DNA of 64,000 nt from Adiantum capillus-veneris. Taxonomy: Eukaryota; Streptophyta; Polypodiopsida; Polypodiales; Pteridaceae. Position numbers and translations under genes: made by a program. Within the stretch, counting starts at the first letter, position 1. Every line of letters begins with the position of its first letter. The notes below the pieces were generated by a model. The model was not told the origin of the DNA, ran no database searches, and saw nothing but the letters and a program-made list of their open reading frames with translations. This document shows positions 1 through 10,319 of this stretch, piece after piece. The stretch covers positions 103,822,355-103,886,354 of the forward strand of contig CM043943.1 of NCBI GenBank assembly GCA_014529385.2, read 5' to 3'.

Positions 1-286
1 GCTGCTCCTGCATCCTCTGCAAGGAAACAGCGTCTCAGACCTGTCGATGGAAAGCAAACTCATGGCGCCACTCCTCTGTGCTAACCAGCTCCTGGAGAGC
101 CTGCTGTAACTGCTCCTCCAACCAAGGATTGTCTAGATGCTACTCCTGCATCCTCTGCAAGGAAGCAGCGCCTCGTCTAAGACGCTGCTTCTCTTCTCTC
201 GCTGCAGCCAGGCGAGCCAAAGACTCCTCGAGAAAGAAGCGACTAAGCTGAGCTAGTCCTGAGGCCACTCTGTCAGCAGGAGAATC

Positions 287-838
287 CTACATGTACAAGC
301 TCTCTATCCAGAGAGCCTCTACTCGCTCTCTAAGTGCAGAGTCCAGCAAGACCCTCTCAAGGATGCGAAGCATCGTGCTCCCCCTCCTCTGTCTATCTGC
401 CACTATGAGGATCACAGGTACAAGATCCGAGAAGGAAGTCCTTGCCAGAATGCCAACTGTCCCACCCAAGTCACAAAAATGGTCACTAGTGTAGAAGCGA
501 TCTATCTGCGATAGATTCACTCCTCCCACTCTGCGGTCAAAACAAGAGAAGGCCAGGCTGTCTGGGGGCCTCACAAAGCTAGAGTGCTGCCACACATCCG
601 AAACCCTCAGAGTCGTACAAAACCTCTCCCAAGCTGCTAGCTCAACTCCATGCACAGTAGCATGGTTAACACCAATCCTGTCAGAAGGGTCCTTCAACAT
701 GTTGATGTCACCTCCTATGCACCACTGCTCTGCCTGCGGCAAAGACTCAACAATCTCTGACCAAAACTCTGCTGGTGCACTCGCCACATTGGGCGCATAT
801 ATGTTAAGAAAGCCCACAAGGCAACCCTGAACCTGCAT
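287..838 (-). pseudogene. LINE ORF2 endonuclease/exonuclease/phosphatase (EEP) domain, fragment
   Basis: In LINEs this domain nicks the target DNA to prime reverse transcription. The frame shows GFLNIYAPN, then GGDINMLKDPSDRIG (the GDFN-type active-site block) and, towards the C-terminus, SQIDRFYTS followed by FSDLVPV, where active family members usually have SDHxPV; the catalytic His is therefore replaced by Leu. The N-terminal half lies in another frame upstream (GGVCMTIADSLQQAIVDRGI at about 835-930), so a frameshift separates them near 838. The very start of the domain is on the far side of element A at 7368-7555. It is inactive as it stands. The family assignment is secure from these motifs; the subfamily is not resolved. 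Confidence 0.85.
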
Positions 839-929
839 AGTGATCCATTAAACCCTGCCTGGCAAATAATCCCTCTGTCCACAATGGCCTGCTGCAAAGA
901 ATCCGCAATAGTCATACATACCCCACCCT

Positions 930-934
930 GGATG
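930..934. repeat. Target-site duplication of element A (left copy), GGATG
   Basis: GGATG directly precedes the left LTR and recurs at 7363-7367 directly after the right LTR. Five bases is the expected length for a Ty3/gypsy insertion. Confidence 0.9.
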
Positions 935-1430
935 TGTAACAGACTTGGACACTCCAAGTCAAGAATCGACCGCGACAGCACCAAATAACCACTTCAAAAC
1001 AATTCACAGATCACAATAGATTTGCACTGGCCCGGCGGAGTTCCGTGCCTAGAGATATTGGCCCCAAAGACTGGCACCCCTTTCGGTATTTCTTTTTATA
1101 TTAATCAGATCAAAGTACAAGAGAGTGGTTAGGGTTTCACTCTCGACTCTGCGTCCAGATGCTCTGAGAAGTGAGGCCCTCACCACTAATTTAAAGGTTA
1201 CAAGGGATGCCCAAAAGCAGAGCCCCAAAAGCTTTTAAAATCAAAAGCATCAGTTCTCTCTCTCTCTTAGAGAGTCTTTTCTCTTTTTTATTAAAAAAAG
1301 AAGCATTCGCGTCGCTCATCATTTTCCAAAAACAAAAAAAAAAAATTAATAGCCTCCGCGATTTCCGGAAATTAGGGTTTCTAGCAAAAATTAGGGTTTC
1401 TGCTGTCCGCCACGTCATCACTTTGTGACA
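935..1430 (-). repeat. Element A 3' LTR (left)
   Basis: About 496 bp, bounded on the + strand by TGTAACAG and TTTGTGACA (TG...CA ends). It matches 6833-7362 nearly base for base, but lacks one segment of the TTAGGGTTT-rich stretch at its right side. The internal landmark GGCNCCCCTTTCGGTATTTC is shared with every LTR of this family in the window. Confidence 0.93.
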
Positions 1431-1446
1431 TACCCCCCTCTTGAAA
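1431..1446 (-). other. Element A polypurine tract (plus-strand primer)
   Basis: On the minus strand this reads CTTTCAAGAGGGGGGTA immediately before the 3' LTR. The same tract adjoins the LTRs of copies B (9695) and E (18595), which supports its role as the plus-strand priming site. Confidence 0.8.
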
Positions 1447-2040
1447 GCATTGTAATCGACCGCGATTACGCCTGCAAAACCGACAAAAGCCATAAACCGT
1501 CTTAGCAGACACCGACTGTTAGTACCTACATACTAGGAACACACATCTAGCACATGTACAAAATCGACAGTCACATCACAGGACATCACTAGACATCACA
1601 GGACATCACATGACATTCAACATTCATTCGGATCTTAGACCATTATTTATCGGCAATGTAGCTAGCAATCAGATCTAGGTCCAATCGGGACCTCATCGAT
1701 GTCCGATTGACTAACCTATTGCAACCATGTCTATTCGAGATCAATCAGACCAAAATGCTGCAGTCATTTCGTCTATCAGTTCCTACACTCACAAGAAGTC
1801 AAGAACAAATCAGTATCATAATCAAGATTCCATTTCATAAAGTCATCCAGCAGAATACTGTAAGCTCTCAGTATCCCTGAAGCTCAAAGAGACATCAGTG
1901 ACTTAAGTATCAAAATCGAGGCATCTGTTGACAAAGGAGCGGAGTAACTCCCCTCTTGTGCATCCCACTGCACCAGATCTTCGGCCAAGCTGAGTTTCTG
2001 GGTTCCGTTTGGAGTAGACTATGCTAAACCAAAACATCGA
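1447..2040 (-). other. Element A 3' non-coding tail
   Basis: There is no coding sequence in this stretch between the chromodomain and the polypurine tract. It contains a short degenerate tandem repeat of about ten bases (ACATCACAGG-like, 1573-1617). The same tail with the same small repeat occurs in copy B (9711-10300), so it is a conserved part of the element and not host DNA. Confidence 0.7.
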
Positions 2041-2044
2041 GGTA

Positions 2045-5000
2045 AAGTTTCACAATCCGAGGAGTATCTGCTAGGTCCTCCTCCTCCATCCACTTCGCAT
2101 CAAATGCAGGAAAGTTCTTGAACTAAACCAAGAACCGCCTTCGGACTTTACCTTTCTTCGTATCGTGATGTGCCAAAATCTGTTCAGGAACAAGGATCTC
2201 CTCGTTTTCTTCCACTTCGGGTTGCTCATCAGGCTCCCCATCATCAGGCACATCACCCTTAACAGGGCTCAAGAGACTCACATGCAATGCATTATGAATC
2301 CTCCAAGTATCTGGCAGTTTCAATTGGAAGGAGACATCATTTATCTTGACAGTGATCTGGAAAGGTCCGTAGTATCGCATACTAAGCTTTGGAAAAAGCC
2401 TCTCCTTTCCCTTTTTCTTTCGTAGGCGTGCCTTCTCAAAACGTAAGAGTACCCAATCATCCTCCTTCAATTTCAAGTCGCGACGATGGCGATCCGCTGC
2501 CTTTTTCTGTCGTTCTTGAGACTCCTGCAAAGTCTCGTGAACCTTGGCAAAAGCCGTATCCAAATCTCGCGAATATTCATCCGCTTCAAATTTCTAATCT
2601 TTCGTGCTCAGGAAGGATGGAACCTTCGCAGCACTTTCAACAATCTCACATGGCGTCTTCTCCGTCGAAGAGTGTATCGTGTTATTGTAGGCAAATTCCA
2701 CCAAAGGTAAGTTCTTTTCCCATTGAGTCTTCTGATCCAAGATACAAGACTTCAATAAATCTAAAATCACTGAGTTGGCAATCTCAAATTGCTCGTCAGT
2801 CTGCAAGTGGAACGATGACGAGAACTGCAACCGCGTGCCAATGTTCTCCCAAATTGCCTTCCAAAACAAACTCATAAATCTGGGGTCTCTGTCGGAGACA
2901 ATCGTCTCACACGTGCCATGTAATCGGAAAATCATCGTGATCATTTTGTGTTCTCGGGAGATCAAAAAAAATGAAATCCATTTCAATATTCTCCCAGGGG
3001 CGGGTGGGTATGGGTAAACGCTGTAACAATCCCTCTCCCTTATGCCTGTCAAACTTGACCTTCTGGCATACCAAGCAACTGCCCAGAAACTCTTCCACAT
3101 CCTTCTTGAGTCTCCGCCAATAGAAATATCTCTCTACCCCTTTCATGGTGGTAGCAATGCCGCAGTGACCCATAAAAGGTGGACAGTGGCATTCAATCAT
3201 AACCTTTTCCCTCAACGGCTGTGTAACGCACAACATAGTCTTTTTCATCAAGTAGCCTTCTCGAAGGGAGTATCCAGCTACTGTCTCCCCATCCCGTATC
3301 CGTGTAAAATTATCTGCAAAATCTGTATCTGTGGCATACTGATCGACCATATCCTCGAAGCTCTTATGATGTATCGCGGAAATAGCCAGAACCAACGGTT
3401 TCCGAGACAAAGCATCTGCCACCACATTCTTCTGTCCCTGCACATGGACAATCTCGAAGTGGAACTGTGACAAGATGTTCACCCACCGCATCTGCTTTTC
3501 CGAAAGCTGCTTCTGTGACAAGAAGTAGCGCAAACTCTGATGGTCTGTAAAGACAGTAAAATCCGCTCCGAGTAGGTAATGCCGCCACTGAGTAAGAGCA
3601 TGGATAACCGCAAAAGCTCTTTCTCATAGATCTATGTTGTCATCTCCGGCCTAGAGAACAAACGGCTCTCGTAAGCTATGACATGGCCTTCTTGCATCAA
3701 GACCGCACCCAGACTACGACCACAAGCATCACAATAATACTTCAGATGACTTCTGCAAGTCCGGCAAAGTCAAATCTGATCCTGTAGTGAATTTCTCTTT
3801 CAATGTCTGAAACGCAGTCACCTCTGTGGGTCCCCACGAAAAAGGTACTCCTTTCTGTGTCAAGGTATGCCAACGGGATGCAACCTCTGCAACTTTCGTA
3901 TGAACCGCCTGTAGTACGAACACAGTCCCAAGAAGCTTCTAACTTCATGGACATTCCTCAAATCGTGCCAATAGCAGATAGTCGCTATCTTGGCCGGGTC
4001 CATTTGCACTCCTACTGCTGACACTGTGTCCCAAAAAGTGTATCTCTGGTAGGAAAAATTCAATTTTCTTTGCATTAATCACTAGTGTGTGATCTCGTAA
4101 TGCCTGAAAGACTTGAAGCAGATGATCTCTGTGTTCTGCCTCATTCTTGGAGAAAACAATGATGTCGTCAAAGAAAGTGCCAACAAATAGCCTGTACTCT
4201 CGAAAAATTGTGTCCATCATCCGGTTAAATGTCGTAGGAGCATTGGTTAAGCCAAAAGGCATCACCAAAAACTCAAATAACCCAAAAGTCATCCGAAAAG
4301 CTGTCTTGTAGACATCTCCTGGCGCTATCCTGATCTGATGATATCCACTCTTCAAGTCAATCCTGCTAAAGCACGAGGATCCCTGTAACTTGTCGAGTAT
4401 ATCATCGATCCTAAGAATCGGAAATCTGCTCTTGATGGTGATTTCGTTGAGAGTGCTATAATCGATGCACATTCTCCAAGATCCGTCTTTCTTCAAAAAC
4501 CAACAACACTGGAGAGCAATACGGTGAAGTACTAGGCTGGACAAGACCCTTTTCCAAGAGGTCTTTCACTTGGTTCATAATCTTTTCATTCTGTACTCGG
4601 CTCACACGATAAGGTGGCCGATTCGGTGGCGTGCTTCCAGATATCAAATCAATGGTATGATCTTCAGGCCCTCTCAAAAGCAATCGGCATCAGCGTGGAG
4701 AAAAAATCTTGGCGTTCTTTTCTTCAGGTCAAAACATATTCAACCTTTATCCATCGTTCAGTTCTCCCAAAAGAATGAGTAAGAAAACTGAAGTTCATCA
4801 AGTACAATCTCTAAGCCCTTCATTTATCAAAGTCGCTTTCTCGGCCCGGAAGTCAAACCACGGCGTAGTTCTTGTGGTACCAAGGGATCCTGAGTAGAAC
4901 GTCACTCGCGTGCCTTGAACACCCCTGTCATTGCAAACGAAGTTTGCCAATGCTCGGTGTAATGGCAACATCCCATCCGGGTGCTAGTCGAACTACCTCC

Positions 5001-5135
5001 GCCTGTGGCGCCAGTCTGTCGGGCGTAATTCCAAATCGAGCCGCCAATTCCAAGTGAAAAGAAGTTGGCCTTGCCTCCTTCAAAAGGGCTTCCTGATCCT
5101 TCACTTTGCCCCAAAAAGCGGCAAAGTTTGTACTT
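2045..5135 (-). pseudogene. Element A pol: protease remnant, RT, RNase H, integrase, chromodomain
   Basis: This codes for the element's replication and integration enzymes, reading from high to low coordinates. Protease (about 4928-5090) has lost its active-site segment through a small deletion. RT (about 3945-4690) shows [40 protein letters not shown] and the catalytic box FFDDIIVFS. RNase H (about 3364-3960) has TVFTDHQSLRYF-type and VVADALSRKP motifs. Integrase (about 2594-3330) has the H2C2 zinc finger (CPPFMGHCGI, CLVCQKVKF) and the VSDRDPRFMS core. The chromodomain (2045-2260) has [19 protein letters not shown] sequence. Stops and frameshifts break it into at least seven pieces, so no full polyprotein can be made. 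Confidence 0.9.
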
Positions 5136-6758
5136 TCATTCATTAGATTCCGTGCAGGTCCCACGCCATGTGGTATCAGTTCTGCTTTTCCATCTGCCTT
5201 TTCTGCCACATTCCTCAGCTGCTCTCGAAATCTCAGACCTGTCGTCATCTTTATCATTCTGTTCTTTCTCTCCCTTTTTAGGGCACTTCGCGGAGATATG
5301 TCCATGTTCCCCGCATCCAAAGCACTTCCCCTCTCTGATGAAGCGAGCTCTCTCCTCAAGAGTAAAGCTTGGGTCGTGCATCCTTTTTCTCTGGTTTGCT
5401 CTTTTTCTTTCTACTTTCATTCCCAGAAGTCTGTTCGGCTCGTTGTGTCATGGCCTCATCTGTGGGGTACGTCAGACTGCCAGAGTGAATGGCAAAGCCC
5501 CGCTTCGCATGACTCATCAACTCCTGAATAGAAGCTGACTTCTGTTCCAAGCAGTGGTCTCGGATCTCTGTAGGTAGACCCAAGGTAAACCGCTCAATCT
5601 GTTCTCTGAACGAGATCTTCTTGAATGAAGAGGCGGGTAGAAAAGAGCTCCAAAATCTTTCACAGTAAGAATTCACTGTATCGCTCTTGGTCATCCGGAG
5701 ATGGTTCCAAGCAGCTCGTATATCTCACTCAAACTCTTGAGTCAACCAAGAAGAAATAAAAAGCCTCTTGAATTTCAGCCATGTAACTGGCATAGTCTTG
5801 CTTAATAGAAGCGTGGACCACCAAGTGCGAGCATTCCCCTTAAAATAAGAGGCAGCTCTCCGAATCTTGGAGTGCTCTGAATAGCGTCCTCCTGCGAAAG
5901 CGAATGTCAAACTGTTGTATAAAAGACAAAGCCTTCGAAGCATCTGAGTATCCTGGAAAAGTATCAAACTTGATCGAGTGGTCACCTTCCTTAAACTCTC
6001 GGACTTTCTTGCTTTTATCTTCGAGAAAGTCATACTGGTTAGCTTTGTTAAAAAAATTCTTCTTGTTCGCATAAAAGTTTCCGTCATCGGAATCTGAGCT
6101 GTCTGTAGACGAGTCCTTGGTAGAACTGTCAGTCTCTGGGTGAGATGTAGCCTTCTTTGCCTTTTTCTTGCCCTTTCCGAGTGTTTCTTGCTTCGCTTTT
6201 TTGCTTTTCTTGTCTTCTTCGCTCGAGTCTGAAGAGCTAGAAGAACTGTCAGAAGAAGAAGAAGAAGAACTGGGTACTCCTTCAAATCGAACACGCTTCT
6301 TCTGTTTCTTTGCCTTGTCAAATGTCCACCGATGACCCAAATATCCCGGGAAGTCAGTGCCTTTCTTCTGCTTTTTGCCGTGCTTTTTGCCTTTCTTTTG
6401 CACGTCGAAAAGCTGAGCAATCCGTGCATCAACCACGTTCTCCAGTTCCTTCTCCGTATATTTTCTTGGAGGCAGAAGGTTTCTTGAGAGCGGGTTTCGG
6501 GAGTGGTGTTGTGGTTCTCTGCCACTCCATCTGTACCTCTTCCAAAGAGGTCTAGTTCATATATTTTTCCATCTTCGGGTCCTTGGCAAAATCGAGCATC
6601 ATCTTTGTTGCATCGCCGATCAACTGGCGACGCTCCATCTCTCGCCGCTCCGCCTAAGTAGGCCAAGGCAGGCCATACTCTCTACCGGAATCTTCGTTGT
6701 GATCCCTGCCCGCATCTCCAAATGCAGAGGGAGTCGACTGATCATTGCCTGAAGCCAT
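5136..6758 (-). pseudogene. Element A gag (capsid and nucleocapsid)
   Basis: Gag forms the particle and packages the RNA. The expected start is the ATG at 6758 (MASGNDQSTPS), just inside the primer site; copies B and E have an equivalent ATG at the same place. A TAG follows after about 34 codons. Further on there are a Lys-rich stretch, a Ser/Asp/Glu-rich low-complexity tract (about 6060-6280), the capsid core with ARTWWSTLLL and FREQIERFTLGLPTEI (about 5480-5900), and a zinc knuckle CFGCGEHGHISAKC near 5300 (CX2CX4HX4C). The knuckle and capsid parts lie in different frames, so at least two frameshifts are present. Confidence 0.88.
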
Positions 6759-6819
6759 AGGTGCCGCGGGGAAAAAAAAAATCGGGGATCAGATTTCCCG
6801 TAGAAGAGAAATCGGCCGT

Positions 6820-6832
6820 GCTCTGATACCAC
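6820..6832 (-). other. Element A primer binding site (initiator tRNA-Met)
   Basis: On the minus strand this reads GTGGTATCAGAGC directly downstream of the 5' LTR. TGGTATCAGAGC is the classic plant retrotransposon site complementary to the 3' end of initiator tRNA-Met. Confidence 0.92.
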
Positions 6833-7362
6833 TGTAACAGACTTGGACACTCCAAGTCAAGAATCGACCGCAATAGCACCAAATAACCACTTCAAAACAA
6901 TTCACAGATCACAATAGATTTGCACTGGCCCGGCAGAGTTCCGTGCCTAGAGATATTGGCCCCAAAGACTGGCGCCCCTTTTGGTATTTCTTTTTATATT
7001 AATCAGATCAAAGTACAAGAGAGTGGTTAGGGTTTCACTCTCGACTCTGCGTCCAGATGCTCTGAGAAGTGAGGCCCTCACCACTAATTTAAAGGTTACA
7101 AGGGATGCCCAAAAGCAGAGCCCCAAAAAGCTTTTAAAATAAAAAGCATCAGTTCTCTCTCTCTCTTAGAGAGTCTTTTCTCTTTTTTATAAAAAAAAGC
7201 AACATTCGCGTCGCTCATCATTTTCCAAAAAAAAAAAAATTTAATAGCCTCCGCGATTTCCGGAAATTAGGGTTTCTGGCAAAAATTAGGGTTTGCAGGA
7301 ATTTTAGGGTTTTTGGCAGAAATTAGGGTTTCTGCTGTCCGCCACGTCATCACTTTGTGACA
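6833..7362 (-). repeat. Element A 5' LTR (right)
   Basis: 530 bp with TGTAACAG and TTTGTGACA ends. It should contain the promoter: on the minus strand a TATA-like TTAATATAAAAAG precedes the conserved GAAATACCGAAAGG motif. Four TTAGGG-type motifs lie at about 7264-7331, two more than in the left LTR. Confidence 0.93.
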
Positions 7363-7367
7363 GGATG

Positions 7368-7555
7368 CCTCCAGGTCCAAAAGCTAGAGTGACCACAACG
7401 TCTAATTCGGCTCTCACACAGATGATGCTCCTGTAGCATAAGGAGATCAATCTCTCCTCCCACAAGGCAAAGCTGAAGCTCCTGACGTAGTCGGCCCCTC
7501 TGACGCTGAAACTAGGGCCACCTAGTCCCTACACGTTCCATGAGACGATCCTCAT
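7368..7555 (-). pseudogene. LINE ORF2, N-terminus of the endonuclease
   Basis: ORF2 starts at the ATG at 7555 with MRIVSWNV, followed by a TAG where related LINEs have WNVRGLGGP. After a frame change the typical block DLLMLQEHHLCESRI follows. These are the first two active-site motifs of the EEP endonuclease. The domain continues at 934 on the other side of element A. The ATG overlaps the ORF1 stop (ATGA at 7552-7555), a layout that suggests coupled translation of ORF2. The stop and the frameshift make this copy dead. Confidence 0.85.
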
Positions 7556-9146
7556 GGGGAGCGAGAAAGAACAGATGCTGCCGCAACAGCTAAACGTGCT
7601 ATCTTCGAGGCTGGCTTGGATGGGGAGTATTCCGCATTCGAGCGTCCTCTAGATAGGCGTGACTGCGCCCAAGTAGCCCGAGCCATACGTAAAGCAACCT
7701 CCTTTGTCCAGGAGTCCTCATGAATGTATACATAGCATGGCAAGCACTGAGTATCAGCAAAGAAGTGAACCACAATGTGTCTACATCCTGCTGCATCTGG
7801 GGGAGTCACCGCAAACTTGGCCAATGGCCATAGAGTCAAAAGCATGTCTGTAACTCCTAGGTATCCCATGTGGTGAGAGAACTCTAGGGCCTGTGTATGC
7901 AGCCACTCCAACACTGAGTCAAGGGTCCACTCAGTCTGGTCCCTGCCGCAAAGAGGAAAAGATAAGCAGTTCAAGGCCTCTATCCCCCTGGCTGCAAGGA
8001 AGAGCACATGAACCCTGAAGCAGGCTGCCTCAAGGTCTGATGAAGAGTCGCCGAGAGAGCGTGTAAAGTCGTAGGCAAAGAAGTCCCATCGGCGCTGAAT
8101 GTCAAAGCTCGTCAGACCTCGAGAAACTGCTACAAAGGGAGACGTCTATACCTATAAAGGGGGTCGCAAGAAAGGCTGTCCCTCTCTCACCAAGCGACTC
8201 ATGGCAAAGGCGCTGCCAAGAGATCTCCTAGGAGCCGGAGATGGCCTTGCCCCCTAAGTCGACTGTGGAACTGGAGCGGGAGGGAGGGGTGAAGGAGAAA
8301 GGGGAGGTGGGGGAGAAGAGGGGCGGCGGGGACCGGAAAAGGTAGAGGGGCGAGGGGGAGAGGCGGCGGGAACAGGAGGCGGGGGGGAGGCTGATGAGGA
8401 GGGGGGGAACTCGGGGGGGGGAGGGGCTGTCGAGGGTGAAGCTGAGGTGGGGGCTGGAGCAGGGACCTCGTCCTGCTCAAGTGGACCGAATTGGTTTCCC
8501 GTGGGAACCCATTGCTGTTGGGAAGACGCCTGAGGATCACTCTGAGTGTCAGGCTGTCGTTGTGGCCCCTACCGGCGTCGACCACGAACCTACTATCATC
8601 CCTCCTCCAATGGAGCCCCTGCGTCTCTGCATGTGGCTGCTAGCCAGCCCTTGCAGGCTGGGGCTGAGTCTGTGGTGTAGGTCGGGGCCTCCTCTATGGG
8701 CAGGCCTTCGCAAGATGGCCCATCTGTCGACAAATGAAGCACTGGTTTGGGAGGCCCGAATACTCCACGCTCTGTCTAAACCAACCCCCACTCATTTTGA
8801 GGAGGGAGGATGACCTTCGGGAGAGTGTGAGTATCCCTAACCAAAACGCGAACTGAGGGAATGCTGGGCGCCTTGGCAGCTACCGAGGTTGTGTGCGAGG
8901 TGTCTCCAAGACAGTCCTAATCACTGAGCCTATCCTAAACAAAAGTGGTAGGTACTCCCTCCGCAAACCAAGAAAGCAGACGGAGATGGGAATGTCTGCC
9001 TTCTCTACCAACAGATTTGAAGCAGGGCCAAAACCATGTCTCCACTGTCGAAAGTGGGCTCGAACTGCTCGGATGGTGAAGGGGCTCATGGCGATGACCT
9101 TGGACGCCATCTCGGAGGTCTCAAACCGATCTAATAGTAGCCTCGT
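7552..9146 (-). pseudogene. LINE ORF1 (DUF4283-like and CCHC zinc knuckle protein), C-terminal two thirds
   Basis: ORF1 proteins of plant L1-like elements bind the element RNA. From the N-terminal side of this segment: FETSEMASKVIAMSPFTIR and IPISVCFLGLRREYLPLLF (about 8930-9130) resemble the DUF4283 domain. A zinc knuckle QCFICRQMGHLAKAC (CX2CX4HX4C) lies at about 8710-8755 and is followed at once by a TAG. After a proline-rich stretch (8199-8460), an open frame of about 200 codons runs to the TGA at 7552-7554. The first part of the gene lies beyond element B at 15560-15860. Several stops and frame changes are present. I do not recognise the C-terminal 150 residues as a named domain. Confidence 0.78.
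9142..9146. repeat. Target-site duplication of element B (left copy), CTCGT
   Basis: CTCGT precedes the left LTR of B and recurs at 15560-15564 immediately after its right LTR: a perfect 5-bp duplication. Confidence 0.9.
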
Positions 9147-9694
9147 TGTAACAGACTTGGACACTCCAAGTCAAGAATCGACCGCGACAGCATCAAATAA
9201 CCACTTCAAAACAATTCACAGATCACAATAGATTTGCACTCGCCCGGCGGAGTTCCGTGCCTAGAGATATTGGCCCCAAAGACGGGCGCCCCTTCCGGTA
9301 TTTCTTTTTATATTAATCAGTTCAAAGTACAAGAGAGTGGGTCGGGATTCACTCTCAGACTCTGTGTCCAGATGCTCTGAGAAGTGAGGCCCTCACCACT
9401 AATTTAAAGGTTACAAGGGATGCCCAAAAGCAGCGCCCCAAGAGCTTTAAATAAAAAACAATTGCTCTCTCTCTCTCATAGAGAGTCAAACTTGAAAGCA
9501 AAAGCATTCTCTCTCTTTCTCATTGCGTAGAGAAAAAGCAAAATTTGCGTCGCTCATCAAAAAAAATTTAAAAAAATTAGCCTCCACGATTTTCGGAAAT
9601 TAGGGTTTCTGGTGAAATTAGGGTTTGCAGGAATTTTAGGGTTTTGGGCAGAAATTAGGGTTTTTGCTGTCCGCCACGTCATCACTTTGTGACA
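9147..9694 (-). repeat. Element B 3' LTR (left)
   Basis: 548 bp with TGTAACAG and TTTGTGACA ends, matching 15000-15559. Four TTAGGGTTT-type motifs lie at about 9598-9662. The polypurine tract complement TTCCCCCCTCTTGAAAG follows at 9695. Confidence 0.92.
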
Positions 9695-10319
9695 TTCCCC
9701 CCTCTTGAAAGCATTGTAATCGACCCCGATTACGCCTGCAAAACCGACAATAGCCATAAACCGTCTTAGCAGACACTGACTATTAGTACCTACGTACTAG
9801 GAACACACATCTAGCACATGTACAAAATCGACAGTCACATCACACGACATCACAGGACATCACCAGACATCACAGGACATTCAACATTCATTCGGATCTT
9901 AGACCATGATTTATCGGCAATGTAGCTAGCAATCACATCTAGGTCCAATCGGGACCTCATCGATGTCCGATTGGCTAACCCCTATTGCAACCATGTCTAT
10001 TCGAGATCAAGTAGACCAAAATGCTGCAGTCATTTCGTCTATCAGTTCCTGCACTCACAAGAAGTCAAGAACAAATCAGTATCATAATCAGGAATTCCAT
10101 TTCATAAAGTCATCCAGCAAACTACTGTAAGCTCTCAGTATCCCTGAAGCTCAAAGAGACATCAGTGACTTTAAGTATCAAAATCGAGGCATCTGTTGAC
10201 AAAGGAGTGGCGTGACTCCCCTCTTGTGCATCCCACTGCACCAGATCTCCGGCCAAGCTGAATTTTTGGGTTCCGTTTGGAGTAGACTATGCCAAACCAA
10301 AACATCGAGGTAAAGTTTC

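Larger units (their letters stand above)
1..934 (-). mobile_element. LINE, 3'-ward segment (ORF2 endonuclease C-terminal part and linker)
   Basis: This is the downstream piece of a minus-strand non-LTR retrotransposon. It continues from 7363-9146 and 15560-16240, from which it is separated by the insertion of retrotransposon A. It carries most of the apurinic-like endonuclease (EEP) domain and then a basic linker (1-286) that should lead to reverse transcriptase outside the window. The linker contains a partly duplicated stretch: the TGCATCCTCTGCAAGGAA motif appears near 10 and again near 147. The last five bases, GGATG at 930-934, are the target-site duplication of element A. Confidence 0.85.
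935..7362 (-). mobile_element. Element A: complete Ty3/gypsy chromovirus, inserted in the LINE
   Basis: This is a structurally complete minus-strand LTR retrotransposon. In transcription order it has a 5' LTR (7362-6833), a tRNA-Met primer site, gag, protease, RT, RNase H, integrase with a chromodomain, a non-coding tail, a polypurine tract and a 3' LTR (1430-935). Perfect 5-bp target-site duplications (GGATG) flank it. By eye the LTRs differ by about ten substitutions plus one roughly 36-bp length difference, so the insertion is fairly recent. The coding region is nevertheless broken by several stops and frameshifts. The integrase C-terminus with its [15 protein letters not shown] chromodomain places it among chromoviruses. 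Confidence 0.93.
7363..9146 (-). mobile_element. LINE, middle segment (ORF1 C-terminal part and ORF2 start)
   Basis: This is the LINE between insertions A and B. It begins with GGATG, the right target-site duplication of A, and ends with CTCGT (9142-9146), the left duplication of B. It encodes the first 60 or so residues of ORF2 and most of ORF1. A G/A-rich + strand stretch at 8270-8440 is the complement of a proline-rich, low-complexity part of ORF1. Confidence 0.88.

Noticed and set aside
1573..1617. Short regular repeats resembling a CRISPR array
   Set aside because: The ACATCACAGG units are only about ten bases without spacers, present in two retroelement copies; this is a plant genome.
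8199..8813. Long proline-rich and opposite-strand frames
   Set aside because: Low-complexity part of LINE ORF1 and its complement; no independent gene.
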